Source: 21-14-0-10-32-9 sp964501945 (GTDB lineage Archaea; Nanobdellota; Nanobdellia; Woesearchaeales; 21-14-0-10-32-9). Taken from it: DNA of 30,531 bases. The position numbers and the translations under genes are program-made. Below, one piece after another: positions 22,706 to 30,396 of the stretch. The stretch spans positions 1-30,531 of the forward strand of contig CAZCTY010000007.1 in the NCBI GenBank assembly GCA_964501945.1, written 5' to 3'. Each line of letters starts with the position of its first letter. The first letter of the stretch is position 1. The notes beneath the pieces were generated by a model. The model was not told where the DNA came from. It was given only the letters and a program-made list of their open reading frames with translations, and ran no database searches.

Positions 22706-24001
22706 TTGATACCAAACAAAGATGTTGTATGCGAACACTGGGCAGTTATTGCTTGCGATCAATACACGAGTGATGAAAAATATTGGGGGAGCGTGGCTGA
22801 ATTAGTCAAAGATAAAAAATCAACATATCATTTAATGCTACCTGAGATTTATTTAGAAGATGATGGCGTTGAAGATAAAATTAAAGAAATTCACAAAAAT
22901 ATGAATGATTACCTTGACGGAAATGTTTTTGAGAGTGTTGACGGATTAATATTTGTTAAGCGAAAACTTAGATGCGGAAAAAATAGATTAGGGCTCGTTT
23001 TTAGCATTGATTTAGAAAATTATTCTTATGATAAAAATTCCCAGAGCCTAATTAGACCTACAGAAGGCACCATTGTTGAGAGAATTCCTCCAAGAAAAAA
23101 GGTTAGAAATGGCGCGAGAATAGAATCACCGCACGTAATGTTAATATTTGATGATGATAAAAAAGAAATAATAGAACCTATCGCTGAGAGATTAGATACT
23201 TACCAGAAATTGTATGATTTTAATTTAATGTTTGATAGCGGAAAAATTGAAGGATACTTGATTAATAAAAATGATGAGATAAAAGACATACTGGGAAGTT
23301 TTGAGAAATTTTTAGATGATGAATATTTTAAAAATAAGTATGGTGATAAAGGCGAGCCAATATTATTTTGTGTAGGAGATGGCAATCACTCACTTGCAAC
23401 AGCTAAATCATATTGGGAAGATGTTAAACGAGATTTAAATGATGAAGAGATAAAAAATCACCCGGCGAGATTCGCATTAGTTGAAGCAGTAAATTTATAT
23501 GATGAGAGTTTAGAGTTCGAGGCTATATACAGAGTTTTATTTGGTGTTGATTCTGCTTTGCTTGAAGAAACTCTTAGAGAGCATTTAGATAGAGAAGAGT
23601 TAGACTTTGAAATTAGTGAGATTGATAGCTTTGATGAGATGAAAAAAATTGTTGATGAGGAAAACACATCTAACAAGCACGTCTTCGGATTTTTAACAAA
23701 TAACAAATATAAAGTTATTAAAATAAATAATCCTAAGCTTAATTTATCTTTTGCAACACTTCAAGAATTTCTTGATGCGTTCATTGAAAAAAACAACGTA
23801 AAAATAGATTATATACACGGAGAAGATTTACTTCAAGAACTTGCATGCAAAGAGAATAATACCGGATTTTATTTAAAATCTATACAAAAAGAAGATTTGT
23901 TTAAATCCGTTATAAAAGATGGGCCTTTGCCAAGAAAGACATTTTCAATGGGGCATGCATACGATAAAAGATTTTATTTAGAGTGCAGAAAGATTAATTG
24001 A
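22706..24001 (+). CDS. DUF1015 family protein
   Basis: 431 residues from the TTG at 22706, possibly 13 more from an ATT at 22667. Recognised by IPNKDVV..HWAVIACDQYTS..YW at the N-terminus, SLIRPTEGTIVERIPPR, ARIESPHVMLIFDD and FCVGDGNHSLATAKSYWE (about 222-239), the hallmark of DUF1015 (PF06245). The family is widespread in bacteria and archaea; its biochemical role is not established. The upstream codons read DVIKISEV before LIPNK, which fits the family's N-terminus and suggests that translation begins before the TTG. No partner gene is adjacent. Confidence 0.9.
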   Translation: MIPNKDVVCEHWAVIACDQYTSDEKYWGSVAELVKDKKSTYHLMLPEIYLEDDGVEDKIKEIHKNMNDYLDGNVFESVDGLIFVKRKLRCGKNRLGLVFSIDLENYSYDKNSQSLIRPTEGTIVERIPPRKKVRNGARIESPHVMLIFDDDKKEIIEPIAERLDTYQKLYDFNLMFDSGKIEGYLINKNDEIKDILGSFEKFLDDEYFKNKYGDKGEPILFCVGDGNHSLATAKSYWEDVKRDLNDEEIKNHPARFALVEAVNLYDESLEFEAIYRVLFGVDSALLEETLREHLDREELDFEISEIDSFDEMKKIVDEENTSNKHVFGFLTNNKYKVIKINNPKLNLSFATLQEFLDAFIEKNNVKIDYIHGEDLLQELACKENNTGFYLKSIQKEDLFKSVIKDGPLPRKTFSMGHAYDKRFYLECRKIN

Positions 24002-24018
24002 TTTTTTTAAACCTTTTT

Positions 24019-24534
24019 TTATTTTTTATTTTTAAAAAAAAGTATTACGTCTTTTTCCTCAACCATTTCTTTTTTTAGTAAAAAATTTTTTTCAAATTCT
24101 TTTTTTATTAAGTCAAGCTTATCACTTTTTTTAAGCATCGTAATCACTAAATCCGATTCGTCTTTAAGCGCTTTTTTTATTCCCAACATGACTTTGTTTA
24201 AATCGTGAAAGTGATGCGCCGACGTTAGAGAAATTATAGCATCAAATTCATTTTCTTCAAATATTTCAGCGATGTTTTCTGCAAAGTCATTAACATAATC
24301 AAATCTTCTTTTTAAAAGACCTTGATCTATCATCTTAGACGATGGTTCTAATATGACAACTTTAGAATTTAGTATTTCAACAGAGATACCTGTGCCTCCA
24401 CCAACATCTAATATTTTATGATGCTTAGAAAAGTTTAATTCTTTGTTTATAATCAATAGTTTTTGTCTTTGTTCTTCGCCGTGAAGCTCATCGTAACCCG
24501 AACTCACACCATCATAATATTTGTATGCATACAT
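24019..24534 (-). CDS. class I SAM-dependent methyltransferase
   Basis: 171 residues. The fold is shown by KILDVGGGTGISVEIL (motif I, SAM binding), VVILEPSSKMIDQGL (motif II, acidic Glu binding the ribose), and FDAIISLTSAHHFHDLNKVM (motif IV region). The N-terminus YYDGVSSGYDELHGEEQRQKL is like those of UbiE/Methyltransf_11-type enzymes. The substrate is unknown. The C-terminus is short (ILFFKNKK). It lies 27 nt downstream of dnaG on the same strand, so it may be read through from dnaG, but there is no functional link known. Confidence 0.88.
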   Translation of the reverse strand: MYAYKYYDGVSSGYDELHGEEQRQKLLIINKELNFSKHHKILDVGGGTGISVEILNSKVVILEPSSKMIDQGLLKRRFDYVNDFAENIAEIFEENEFDAIISLTSAHHFHDLNKVMLGIKKALKDESDLVITMLKKSDKLDLIKKEFEKNFLLKKEMVEEKDVILFFKNKK

Positions 24535-24561
24535 TTTAAAAAAAAGAAAAAAAGAAAAAAA

Positions 24562-25872
24562 TTACAAGTCATTAATCGTTAATTGATTAACAGAGCTTTG
24601 AGCTTTAGCTTTTGCATCCATCCCAATTAAGAACTTAACATTCGCTCTCTCAGAGGCAGATATTAAATCTTTGTCAATAGGACCGTCGAATACAATCGCA
24701 TAAATACCTGTTGCAAGACTTTTTATAGTGCTTTGAAGCTCAGTTACAGGGACTTTACCTAAAATGTTTAATTTATCATTTAAGATATACGCACCCCTCG
24801 TGCCAATTAAGTCCTCAAGCATTTCAGAGAACTTTTTTGATTCTGCTTGAGTAGGCTTTTGAGGTTTTTGATTATCTTGCTGTTGCCTTGATTGTTGAGA
24901 TGGCCTATTTTGCTGTTGAGAAGATCTCCTATTATCTCTTGAATCTCTGTGCGAGTCCCTACTATGCGAGTCCCTACTATTGTCTTTATTAGAGGAGTAA
25001 GTCTTCCTAGTACTAGCACTATTGTTGTTGAATGCACCAGATGAAATATCAAGTCTTGCTTGCTCAGCAGTTATCTTAGCCCTTAGAGCTTTATGAATTT
25101 CTTTTTTTGCAAGCTCTTCAACTTCTTTACCGTCAGGTGCCTTACAAACATAATCAATTTCAGCAGTAGCCAATAATTCTTGAACTATTAAAACACCGCC
25201 ACGATCTCCATCAACAAACACAGTCATAGTTTTTTCTTTACTCAAATCTATGATTGTTTGAGGCACACTTGTACCATTGAGCGCGATAACGTTTTTAAAA
25301 CCATATTTTAGTAAAGCTAAAACATCCGCTCTACCTTCAACGAGAATAACATCATCACTCTCAGCGATACCTGGGCCTGCAGATAGTTTTTCTCTACCAA
25401 AATCAACTATTTCCATTACCCTAACTGATTGAGATACTTCCTCAGAGAGTTCTTGAGAATCAGGCATAGAATTATACATTAAGTTCTTTAACAATTCTTT
25501 AGCCCTATTAATTACCGTCTCCCTTTTACTTATACGAATATCTTCTATGTTGTTTACTTGCAATTTAGCGTTGCAAGGACCTATTCTTTGAATTATTTCA
25601 ATTGCCGCAGCAACAATACTAGTCTCAGCTTTATCTAAACTACTAGGAATTACTATTTCCCCATTAGTTTTTCCAGATTTAGTATCAACATTTACCTCAA
25701 TTCTTCCAATCCTACCAGATTTTTGAAGTTCTCTAAGTTCCAAATCCGCGCCCAATAAACCTTCTGTTTGTCCAAAGATAGCCCCAATGACATCAGGCCT
25801 ATCTACAACGCCATCTATGTTAATTTTTGCGTGGATAATATATTTTGCAGCAACTTGTGCTATTTTTGCCAT
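24562..25872 (-). CDS. dnaG: archaeal DnaG-like primase / exosome-associated Toprim protein
   Basis: 436 residues. The archaeal DnaG N-terminal domain (AKYIIHAKINIDGVVDRPDVIGAIFGQTEG) is followed by a Toprim domain with the catalytic Glu in VEGRADVLALL (about 177-187) and DGDRGG (about 216-221). In archaea DnaG is a component of the RNA exosome and can make primers in vitro. Between about residues 275 and 345 is a low-complexity linker of Ser, Asp, Arg, Gln and Asn, then a conserved C-terminal domain (FSEMLEDLIGTRGAYIL...). GGAGGA lies 6 nt upstream of the ATG. The upstream region is long and structured, unlike other genes here. Confidence 0.96.
   Translation of the reverse strand: MAKIAQVAAKYIIHAKINIDGVVDRPDVIGAIFGQTEGLLGADLELRELQKSGRIGRIEVNVDTKSGKTNGEIVIPSSLDKAETSIVAAAIEIIQRIGPCNAKLQVNNIEDIRISKRETVINRAKELLKNLMYNSMPDSQELSEEVSQSVRVMEIVDFGREKLSAGPGIAESDDVILVEGRADVLALLKYGFKNVIALNGTSVPQTIIDLSKEKTMTVFVDGDRGGVLIVQELLATAEIDYVCKAPDGKEVEELAKKEIHKALRAKITAEQARLDISSGAFNNNSASTRKTYSSNKDNSRDSHSRDSHRDSRDNRRSSQQQNRPSQQSRQQQDNQKPQKPTQAESKKFSEMLEDLIGTRGAYILNDKLNILGKVPVTELQSTIKSLATGIYAIVFDGPIDKDLISASERANVKFLIGMDAKAKAQSSVNQLTINDL
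24946..24976. repeat. short tandem repeat in the dnaG linker
   Basis: GCGAGTCCCTACTAT is repeated twice in tandem, encoding repeated DSRDS/DSHSRDS units in the disordered linker of DnaG. It is likely length-variable by replication slippage. Confidence 0.6.
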
Positions 25873-25929
25873 TTCTATTCCTCCTTGTTTTTGTAGCTTT
25901 TTTAATTTGTTTTAGTCAAAAATTGCAAT

Positions 25930-26073
25930 AGAACAAGAATTTATTACCTGAGCCTTTTTTAGTGCGAGGAGGCTTTACTGCTTACTATTTCTAATTGACG
26001 TGCCTCGTGCACGAAAATGCCCATACACCCCTAAAAAATAAACAAAGTGATGTTGTGATAATGATCTTGTTCT
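25930..26073. ncRNA. structured non-coding segment upstream of dnaG
   Basis: AGAACAAGA (25930-25938) pairs with TCTTGTTCT (26065-26073), closing a 144-nt domain. Inside it GTGCGAGG pairs with CCTCGTGCAC (2-nt bulge). No ORF or known RNA motif was recognised: there is no RNase P GAGGAAAGTC or SRP core. It could belong to the dnaG leader (minus strand) or be an independent RNA; the strand is uncertain. Confidence 0.4.
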
Positions 26074-26098
26074 TGAAATTTTTTATGACTATGAATGT

Positions 26099-26206
26099 AG
26101 CCCGATACACTAACTCCCAAGCTCATTGCTCGGTCATCAACAATGGTTGATGCCCTTGATTAAAGGGTTTCGCCTTAAGCTCCATTGAGTACTCTCGTGT
26201 CGGGCT
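26099..26206 (-). ncRNA. candidate structured RNA
   Basis: A closing stem AGCCCG-(AT)-ACAC / GTGT-CGGGCT encloses 90 nt with the hairpins CATCAAC/GTTGATG (loop of 3-4 nt) and CCCTT/AAGGG. Minus-strand assignment is favoured because a TATA-like ATTTAAATAATT (26227-26238) is 20-30 nt upstream of this end on that strand. On the minus strand two related direct copies, CAATGGAGCTTAAGG and CAATGAGCTTGGGAG, flank the hairpins. It is more G/C-rich than its surroundings. The RNA family was not recognised. Confidence 0.45.
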
Positions 26207-26277
26207 TTATGTAAGGAAATATTTTGAATTATTTAAATATTACTTATTTAGACGAGAGTTTTTTAGAAAAAACGAAT

Positions 26278-26389
26278 GACTGGAGAAGTCCTTAAGAAAA
26301 AAAGTGAGGTGTTTTTAAGAGGGTGAGGTGTTTTTCTTGAGTAAACTTCTCCTCCAGTCAATCGCAAAAACAACAGTTTCGTTGTTTTT
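26278..26389 (-). ncRNA. candidate small RNA with two anti-SD-like motifs in a long hairpin
   Basis: On the minus strand a 12-bp stem (GACTGGA-GGAG-AAGT against ACTTCTCCAGTC, with a 3-nt bulge) is followed by a second stem CTCAAGAAAAA/TTTTTCTTAAG (one mismatch). The apical loop shows CACCTCAC twice, 13-20 nt apart. A short hairpin AAAAACAAC/GTTGTTTTT (26366-26389) comes first, directly after the expected start. A strong TATA box (ATTTATATATAAG, 26412-26424, minus) stands 25-35 nt upstream. Read on the plus strand the loop would instead show GTGAGGTG twice. No ORF. Confidence 0.45.
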
Positions 26390-26411
26390 ACTATTATACA
26401 GTAATACTTAC

Positions 26412-26424
26412 TTATATATAAATG
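26412..26424 (-). promoter_or_regulatory. TATA box for minus-strand candidate small RNA
   Basis: CATTTATATATAA on the minus strand is the best TATA match in the 630-bp non-coding gap and points at the hairpins at 26278-26389. The plus-strand gene starts 80 bp away and has a separate A/T-rich region near 26470. Confidence 0.5.
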
Positions 26425-26502
26425 TTTTGTTTTTTTGTTACTTTTAAGTAATTAAAAGAATGCAGACAAATTTAATAATAAAAGCAAATTCTTAAAAAAA
26501 GC

Positions 26503-27102
26503 ATGAATAAAAAATTCAAAAAAAGAGAAATAAAAGAACTGTTAAAAGCATGGATCGCGATAAGCTTTGCATTCGCAATACTATTAAGCCCTATGCTAGA
26601 GAGTACATATAATAACTTAAATAGCTTCCTTATAGCTTTCTCAATAGCACTCGCAACCGTAGGCCTCGGGTTTATCGTGCACGAGGTAGCACATAAAATA
26701 ATTGCACAAAGATTCTACTGCCAAGCAGAATTTAAAGCAAATAACACCTTATTAATACTTGCAATAATTATGAGTTTTGCAGGATTTATAATAGCCGCGC
26801 CAGGAGCAGTATGGATAAAGGGAAGTGTGAATAAAAAACAAAACGGAATAATATCAGCAATAGGCCCTTTTTCAAATTTTATACTTGCATTATTATTTTT
26901 GCCAGGAATATTCTACACAACGAAACTACTACAATTCTTCTTTTTTCAAGGATTTTTCATAAATAGCTGGCTCGGCTTATTTAACATGATACCATTCAAG
27001 CCGTTTGATGGAGAAAAAATAATTAAATGGAACAAATTAGCCTACGCAGGCTTAACATTGCTTTTATTGACCCTTGTTTTATTCGGATTCATCATATCTT
27101 AA
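26503..27102 (+). CDS. site-2-protease-like (M50) membrane metalloprotease
   Basis: 199 residues with about six membrane helices. The zinc motif HEVAHK (HExxH) lies in helix 2-3 (FIVHEVAHKIIAQRF) and the third ligand region is NMIPFKPFDGEKII (NxxPxxxxDG), both in membrane-spanning context as in M50 proteases, which cleave membrane-bound substrates within the bilayer. No PDZ or CBS domain is attached, making it a minimal form. A substrate is not evident; membrane regulators are a usual target. Its stop shares TTAA with that of adk. The ATG is near a TATA-like AATTTAATAATAAAAG. Confidence 0.92.
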   Translation: MNKKFKKREIKELLKAWIAISFAFAILLSPMLESTYNNLNSFLIAFSIALATVGLGFIVHEVAHKIIAQRFYCQAEFKANNTLLILAIIMSFAGFIIAAPGAVWIKGSVNKKQNGIISAIGPFSNFILALLFLPGIFYTTKLLQFFFFQGFFINSWLGLFNMIPFKPFDGEKIIKWNKLAYAGLTLLLLTLVLFGFIIS

Positions 27103-27734
27103 GATGAAAATAAATGTCCTGCTTTTTCTTTTATTATATTAAATAAAGACTCAACGTCTCGCTCACCATCAACTTCTATCACTTCAACATTGTTTTCTTT
27201 AAAAAATGAAATGACAGGCGATGTAATTTCACGATAAATTTCTAAGCGCTTAGAAATAGCCTCAGGCCTATCATCATCTCGCTTTACAATCTCACCACCC
27301 AAAGACAAACATTTTTCTCTCTCACTTTGAGGAACATGACCTTCAATAAACATTTTGCCAGTAGCTGTGCAAATAACACGTTTAGACAATCTCCTAAGAC
27401 TCTCCTCCTCAGATATGTTTATAACAATGACTGCTTTAAGATTAGTTATTGATAAAAGAAATTTTGCTTGATCTAAACTCCGAGGAAACCCATCTAATAA
27501 AACATTTTTATTTTTCTCAAGCAAATTTTTAACAACTTCTTTATTCAATTCAGCAGGAATAAGCTTGCCCTCGCGCATATAAGGACCAATTTTTACACCA
27601 ATAGGCGTTTTATTAGAAACTTCCCGTCTCAAAACATCACCAATAGATACGTGCTCAACGCCGAATTCTTCAGCAAGCATTTTTGCTTGCGTCCCTTTAC
27701 CACATCCCTGAGGACCCATAATTACAAAAGTCAT
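27099..27734 (-). CDS. adk: adenylate kinase
   Basis: 211 residues of the bacterial/eukaryotic-type family, not the separate archaeal AdkA type. P-loop MGPQGCGKGTQ (about 6-16), AMP site GDVLRR, LLDGFPRSLDQAKFL, and the LID (about 120-160) ending KRDDDRPEAISKRL. Interconverts ATP+AMP and 2 ADP. In the LID only one Cys of each CxxC pair is present (CTATGK, CLSLGG), so the classical four-Cys zinc site is not intact. The gene upstream ends with an overlap of 4 nt (ATGA type), implying translational coupling to the uncharacterised 150-residue protein. Confidence 0.96.
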   Translation of the reverse strand: MTFVIMGPQGCGKGTQAKMLAEEFGVEHVSIGDVLRREVSNKTPIGVKIGPYMREGKLIPAELNKEVVKNLLEKNKNVLLDGFPRSLDQAKFLLSITNLKAVIVINISEEESLRRLSKRVICTATGKMFIEGHVPQSEREKCLSLGGEIVKRDDDRPEAISKRLEIYREITSPVISFFKENNVEVIEVDGERDVESLFNIIKEKAGHLFSS

Positions 27735-28183
27735 CCAAAATACCCCCTATCTTGTCGAGCCTCAGTTTTCTTAGACCAAGATTCTTTCAACAAATTAATA
27801 ACTGGAATAAGCTCTTTTGACATCAACGACCATTCCTTGTAAAAATCATTTATGAGTTTAGCGCAACGATCAGAGGAATAATCAAGATTTAAAATGATAC
27901 CTGCTCTGTTAAAGTACATCAACTTACTGTAAATAGCATTAATAATAGAGCGCTCAGATTTCCCAAGAAAATTAGCCTCTTTTAGAGTATAATATCTAGA
28001 ATCAGGCTGAACCATGTCCTCTAAAATATCCAAATAGTTATCAACAGAATTCAAAATCTTTTTTGATATCTCACGCAAAATATCATCTTCTTTGTCAATA
28101 CCGCGAATTTCAAAAAATTTATCTAACTCTTCAAAATCAGGCAAACCGAATTTATTTTTTAAAATGTTATATTCTTCTCTCAT
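27731..28183 (-). CDS. conserved-looking helical protein coupled to adk
   Basis: 150 residues, all predicted helical, no membrane segment. Characteristic stretches are MREEYNILKNKFGLPDFEELDKFFEI, ILEDMVQPDS, ERSIINAIYSKLMYFNRAGI and LLKESWSKK. I associate this pattern with an unnamed protein found in uncultured archaea, but no function is known. Its stop overlaps the ATG of adk by 4 nt and it starts the two-gene operon. It could assist or regulate adenylate kinase or act independently. Confidence 0.8.
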   Translation of the reverse strand: MREEYNILKNKFGLPDFEELDKFFEIRGIDKEDDILREISKKILNSVDNYLDILEDMVQPDSRYYTLKEANFLGKSERSIINAIYSKLMYFNRAGIILNLDYSSDRCAKLINDFYKEWSLMSKELIPVINLLKESWSKKTEARQDRGYFG

Positions 28184-28246
28184 ATAAACACCAAAAAAAA
28201 TACTTGTTTAAATAATTTAACACAAAAAAACCAAAAATAAACACAA

Positions 28247-28257
28247 AATATATAAAT
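28247..28257 (+). promoter_or_regulatory. TATA box for gene at 28279
   Basis: AATATATAAAT lies 22-32 nt upstream of the ATG at 28279. This distance suggests a leaderless start at that ATG, not at the upstream TTG (28264). Confidence 0.55.
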
Positions 28258-28278
28258 TATAATTTGTTACTACTTTTT

Positions 28279-28836
28279 ATGAAAGACACAAAAGGCTTTT
28301 TTTTGGGTATAACAGCAAGTATTTTCTACACAATCGGAACACTTTTAATGCTATTTGAAAATACAAGAATATCAGGCGCAATACTATTAGTAATCGGTTT
28401 TTTAACATCAATGAGCAGCCTGAGCAAGAAAACGAAAAGATATTGCTTTGAAGATAATTTCTTATTCATATCCTCATTTTTAAGCCTTATAATTATAGCA
28501 TATAGCTTCCAAGTAAGCTTTTCAAAAAATATAATAATCATAAGCACAGCGTTTTATGCACTAAACTTTTTAATACAAGTCAATAATATACGAAAACAAA
28601 ACACGAAAAATAAAACGAAAAAAGTGAAGAAAAAACAACTAAAAGATGCAATAAAAGAACTGAAAAAAGAAATAAAACCAAAACAAATATACTACTACGC
28701 AGAATCAGGAAAATCATTCCACCTCGCAGGATGCATCGGAATATCAAGAACAAAAAAAGAAAACATCAAACAAAGCACCAATAGACACGACTTAATAGCA
28801 AAAGGATATAAAACGTGCAAGATATGTAATTCTTAA
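28279..28836 (+). CDS. membrane protein with C-terminal Cys/His domain
   Basis: 185 residues from the ATG at 28279. Four hydrophobic segments in the first half (for example FFLGITASIFYTIGTLLML, ILLVIGFLTSM, IIIAYSF) are followed by a Lys-rich helix (about 115-140). The last 45 residues have the pattern YYYAESGKSFHLAGC...GYKTCKICNS. This H-x4-C ... C-x2-C arrangement resembles the small metal-binding domain found in Ada-like and some nuclease proteins. The domain would face the cytoplasm given the basic helix. Function unknown. Confidence 0.78.
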   Translation: MKDTKGFFLGITASIFYTIGTLLMLFENTRISGAILLVIGFLTSMSSLSKKTKRYCFEDNFLFISSFLSLIIIAYSFQVSFSKNIIIISTAFYALNFLIQVNNIRKQNTKNKTKKVKKKQLKDAIKELKKEIKPKQIYYYAESGKSFHLAGCIGISRTKKENIKQSTNRHDLIAKGYKTCKICNS

Positions 28837-28851
28837 AAAAAAATAAAGATG

Positions 28852-29595
28852 TTAAAAATCCACTAAAGATTTTTGATTTTTATTATATTTTTCTAAACGC
28901 TTTGGAGGAAAAACTTTTACAAAAGAATAACCCCAACTACAAAGCATATCATCTGCGTTTTTGGCAATATCAGGAGCTGCGAGAATGCCTTTAATTTTCT
29001 TTTTATCAACACCTTTAAGCTCACTCATTTTCTCAACATAACGCCTCAACTGCTCAACAGCAGAAAGCCCCGCAGTGTAACGCTTACACTCAACAATAAC
29101 AAGATTCCCCGCGCCATCATGGCCAAAAACATCAATAAACCCAAACTTATTATGCTCCTCCCTACTCAAAGGCTGGAAATCAGACGAGATAAGAGACGGA
29201 TTGTCTTTAATCATATCAGACATATCTCTCTCGCTACCTGCAAGAGTTATTTTACAACCATCTTCTAACTTACGCGAAATAAAACTAAAAACCTCAAAAA
29301 TAACAATGTCCAACTCATCTTTATACTTTTGATTTTTAGACCTTAAAACAAGCTCACCATTCACCTCAAATAAATCCAAAGAAGATTCAGCTTTCATATA
29401 ATTAACAGGAGCACTACCCTCAGGCTGATGAACAATTAAAGAATTATCAGCTTTAACAAGAATTAAACGATCCCCTCGCCCAAGCTCAGCCTCAGCCCTA
29501 CCAGAATAAAAAATTTCACAATTACAAAAAAAAGAAAGAGTCCTATTTGAAGAAACTGCTTCATTAAATAAAGATCTAAATTCAAGTAAGTCCAT
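28852..29595 (-). CDS. nucS: NucS/EndoMS mismatch-type endonuclease
   Basis: 247 residues. The N-terminal beta domain (about 1-110) is followed by a RecB-like nuclease domain with FGFIDVFGHDGAGNLVIVECKRY (D, ExK) and AVEQLRRYVEKM (QxxxY). The enzyme cuts DNA at mismatches, making double-strand breaks, or acts on flaps, in cooperation with PCNA. The C-terminus ends NQKSLVDF, a QxxLxxF match to a PCNA-interacting peptide, supporting the same partnership. This archaeon has no visible MutS/MutL here, consistent with NucS-type repair. The ATG start has no clear ribosome-binding site. Confidence 0.93.
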   Translation of the reverse strand: MDLLEFRSLFNEAVSSNRTLSFFCNCEIFYSGRAEAELGRGDRLILVKADNSLIVHQPEGSAPVNYMKAESSLDLFEVNGELVLRSKNQKYKDELDIVIFEVFSFISRKLEDGCKITLAGSERDMSDMIKDNPSLISSDFQPLSREEHNKFGFIDVFGHDGAGNLVIVECKRYTAGLSAVEQLRRYVEKMSELKGVDKKKIKGILAAPDIAKNADDMLCSWGYSFVKVFPPKRLEKYNKNQKSLVDF

Positions 29596-29653
29596 AATAA
29601 ATATTTAGAACAAACTAAACACTTTTAATTTTTACTAAAAAAAATAAAAAAAA

Positions 29654-30250
29654 TTAACGCTTATCATACAGCAAAGTTCTCTCACCTTCACGAACACAAT
29701 CTCTACAACCAGTAATTTCTTTATCTGTAACGCCCATAGTTTCATCAGATAAATCACTTATCCCCTCAAAAGTGTTATGCGCCAAAAGAGATAAACCTTC
29801 CCTAGAACCATTAGTTTTGGGAATAATTTTTTGAGAACCGTTATCCTCAATCCAATCATAATTTGAAAGAGATTTCTCTTTTACAGGTGTAAACTTAATA
29901 CCAGTTAGCTCACCAACAAACCCCTCCAAATATGAATCAACAAGCCTATTTAATTTTTTAAAAGAACCATCAGTGCCATTATTTGAATAAGATTTATCCC
30001 GCAATTCTAAAATTAAACCATCACCATTAGAACAATATGCATCTTTTAAAACTTCAGGCTCTTCTTTTAATAATCTAACAACATCATCTGCAAATTTGTT
30101 TTGAATCCCCTCAGAGCCATTACCAACAACATAATTTGTTTTTACTCTAAATGAACCATAAGATTCAGGCAAAACAACTTCCCCGACAAAAGCACCATCT
30201 ACTAATTCAACAAGTTTTTTACTACCACCATCTCCTTTATTATCCATCAT
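29654..30250 (-). CDS. hypothetical protein
   Basis: 198 residues, soluble, no family recognised. It starts MMDNKGDGGSKKLVELVDG with GGAGGGG 7 nt upstream. Features are an N-terminal alpha/beta region (LPESYGSFRVKTNYVVG, FADDVVRLLKEE), Asn/Gly/Ser-rich loops, and a CRDC motif (GCRDCVREGE) near the C-terminus. A third Cys is at ...DAYCSNGDG. No signal or membrane segment. The downstream 146 bp up to 30396 are A/T-rich without ORF. Confidence 0.75.
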   Translation of the reverse strand: MMDNKGDGGSKKLVELVDGAFVGEVVLPESYGSFRVKTNYVVGNGSEGIQNKFADDVVRLLKEEPEVLKDAYCSNGDGLILELRDKSYSNNGTDGSFKKLNRLVDSYLEGFVGELTGIKFTPVKEKSLSNYDWIEDNGSQKIIPKTNGSREGLSLLAHNTFEGISDLSDETMGVTDKEITGCRDCVREGERTLLYDKR

Positions 30251-30396
30251 TTAAAAACCCCTCCAAAGTTTTACTCAACAATTTTTTATAAAAAAATTCT
30301 TAAATTAAAACTTAATAAAACTTTCGGTACAATAAAAAAAGCAAATATGTAAAATTCTTATTTTTACAATTACACCTTAACAAACTTAACCTTAAT

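Noticed and set aside
25873..26400. RNase P RNA or SRP RNA in the dnaG upstream region
   Set aside because: I searched by eye for GAGGAAAGTC and ACAGAAA (RNase P) and the GGAAGG/AGCAGCC core (SRP) on both strands and found none; the RNA remains unidentified.
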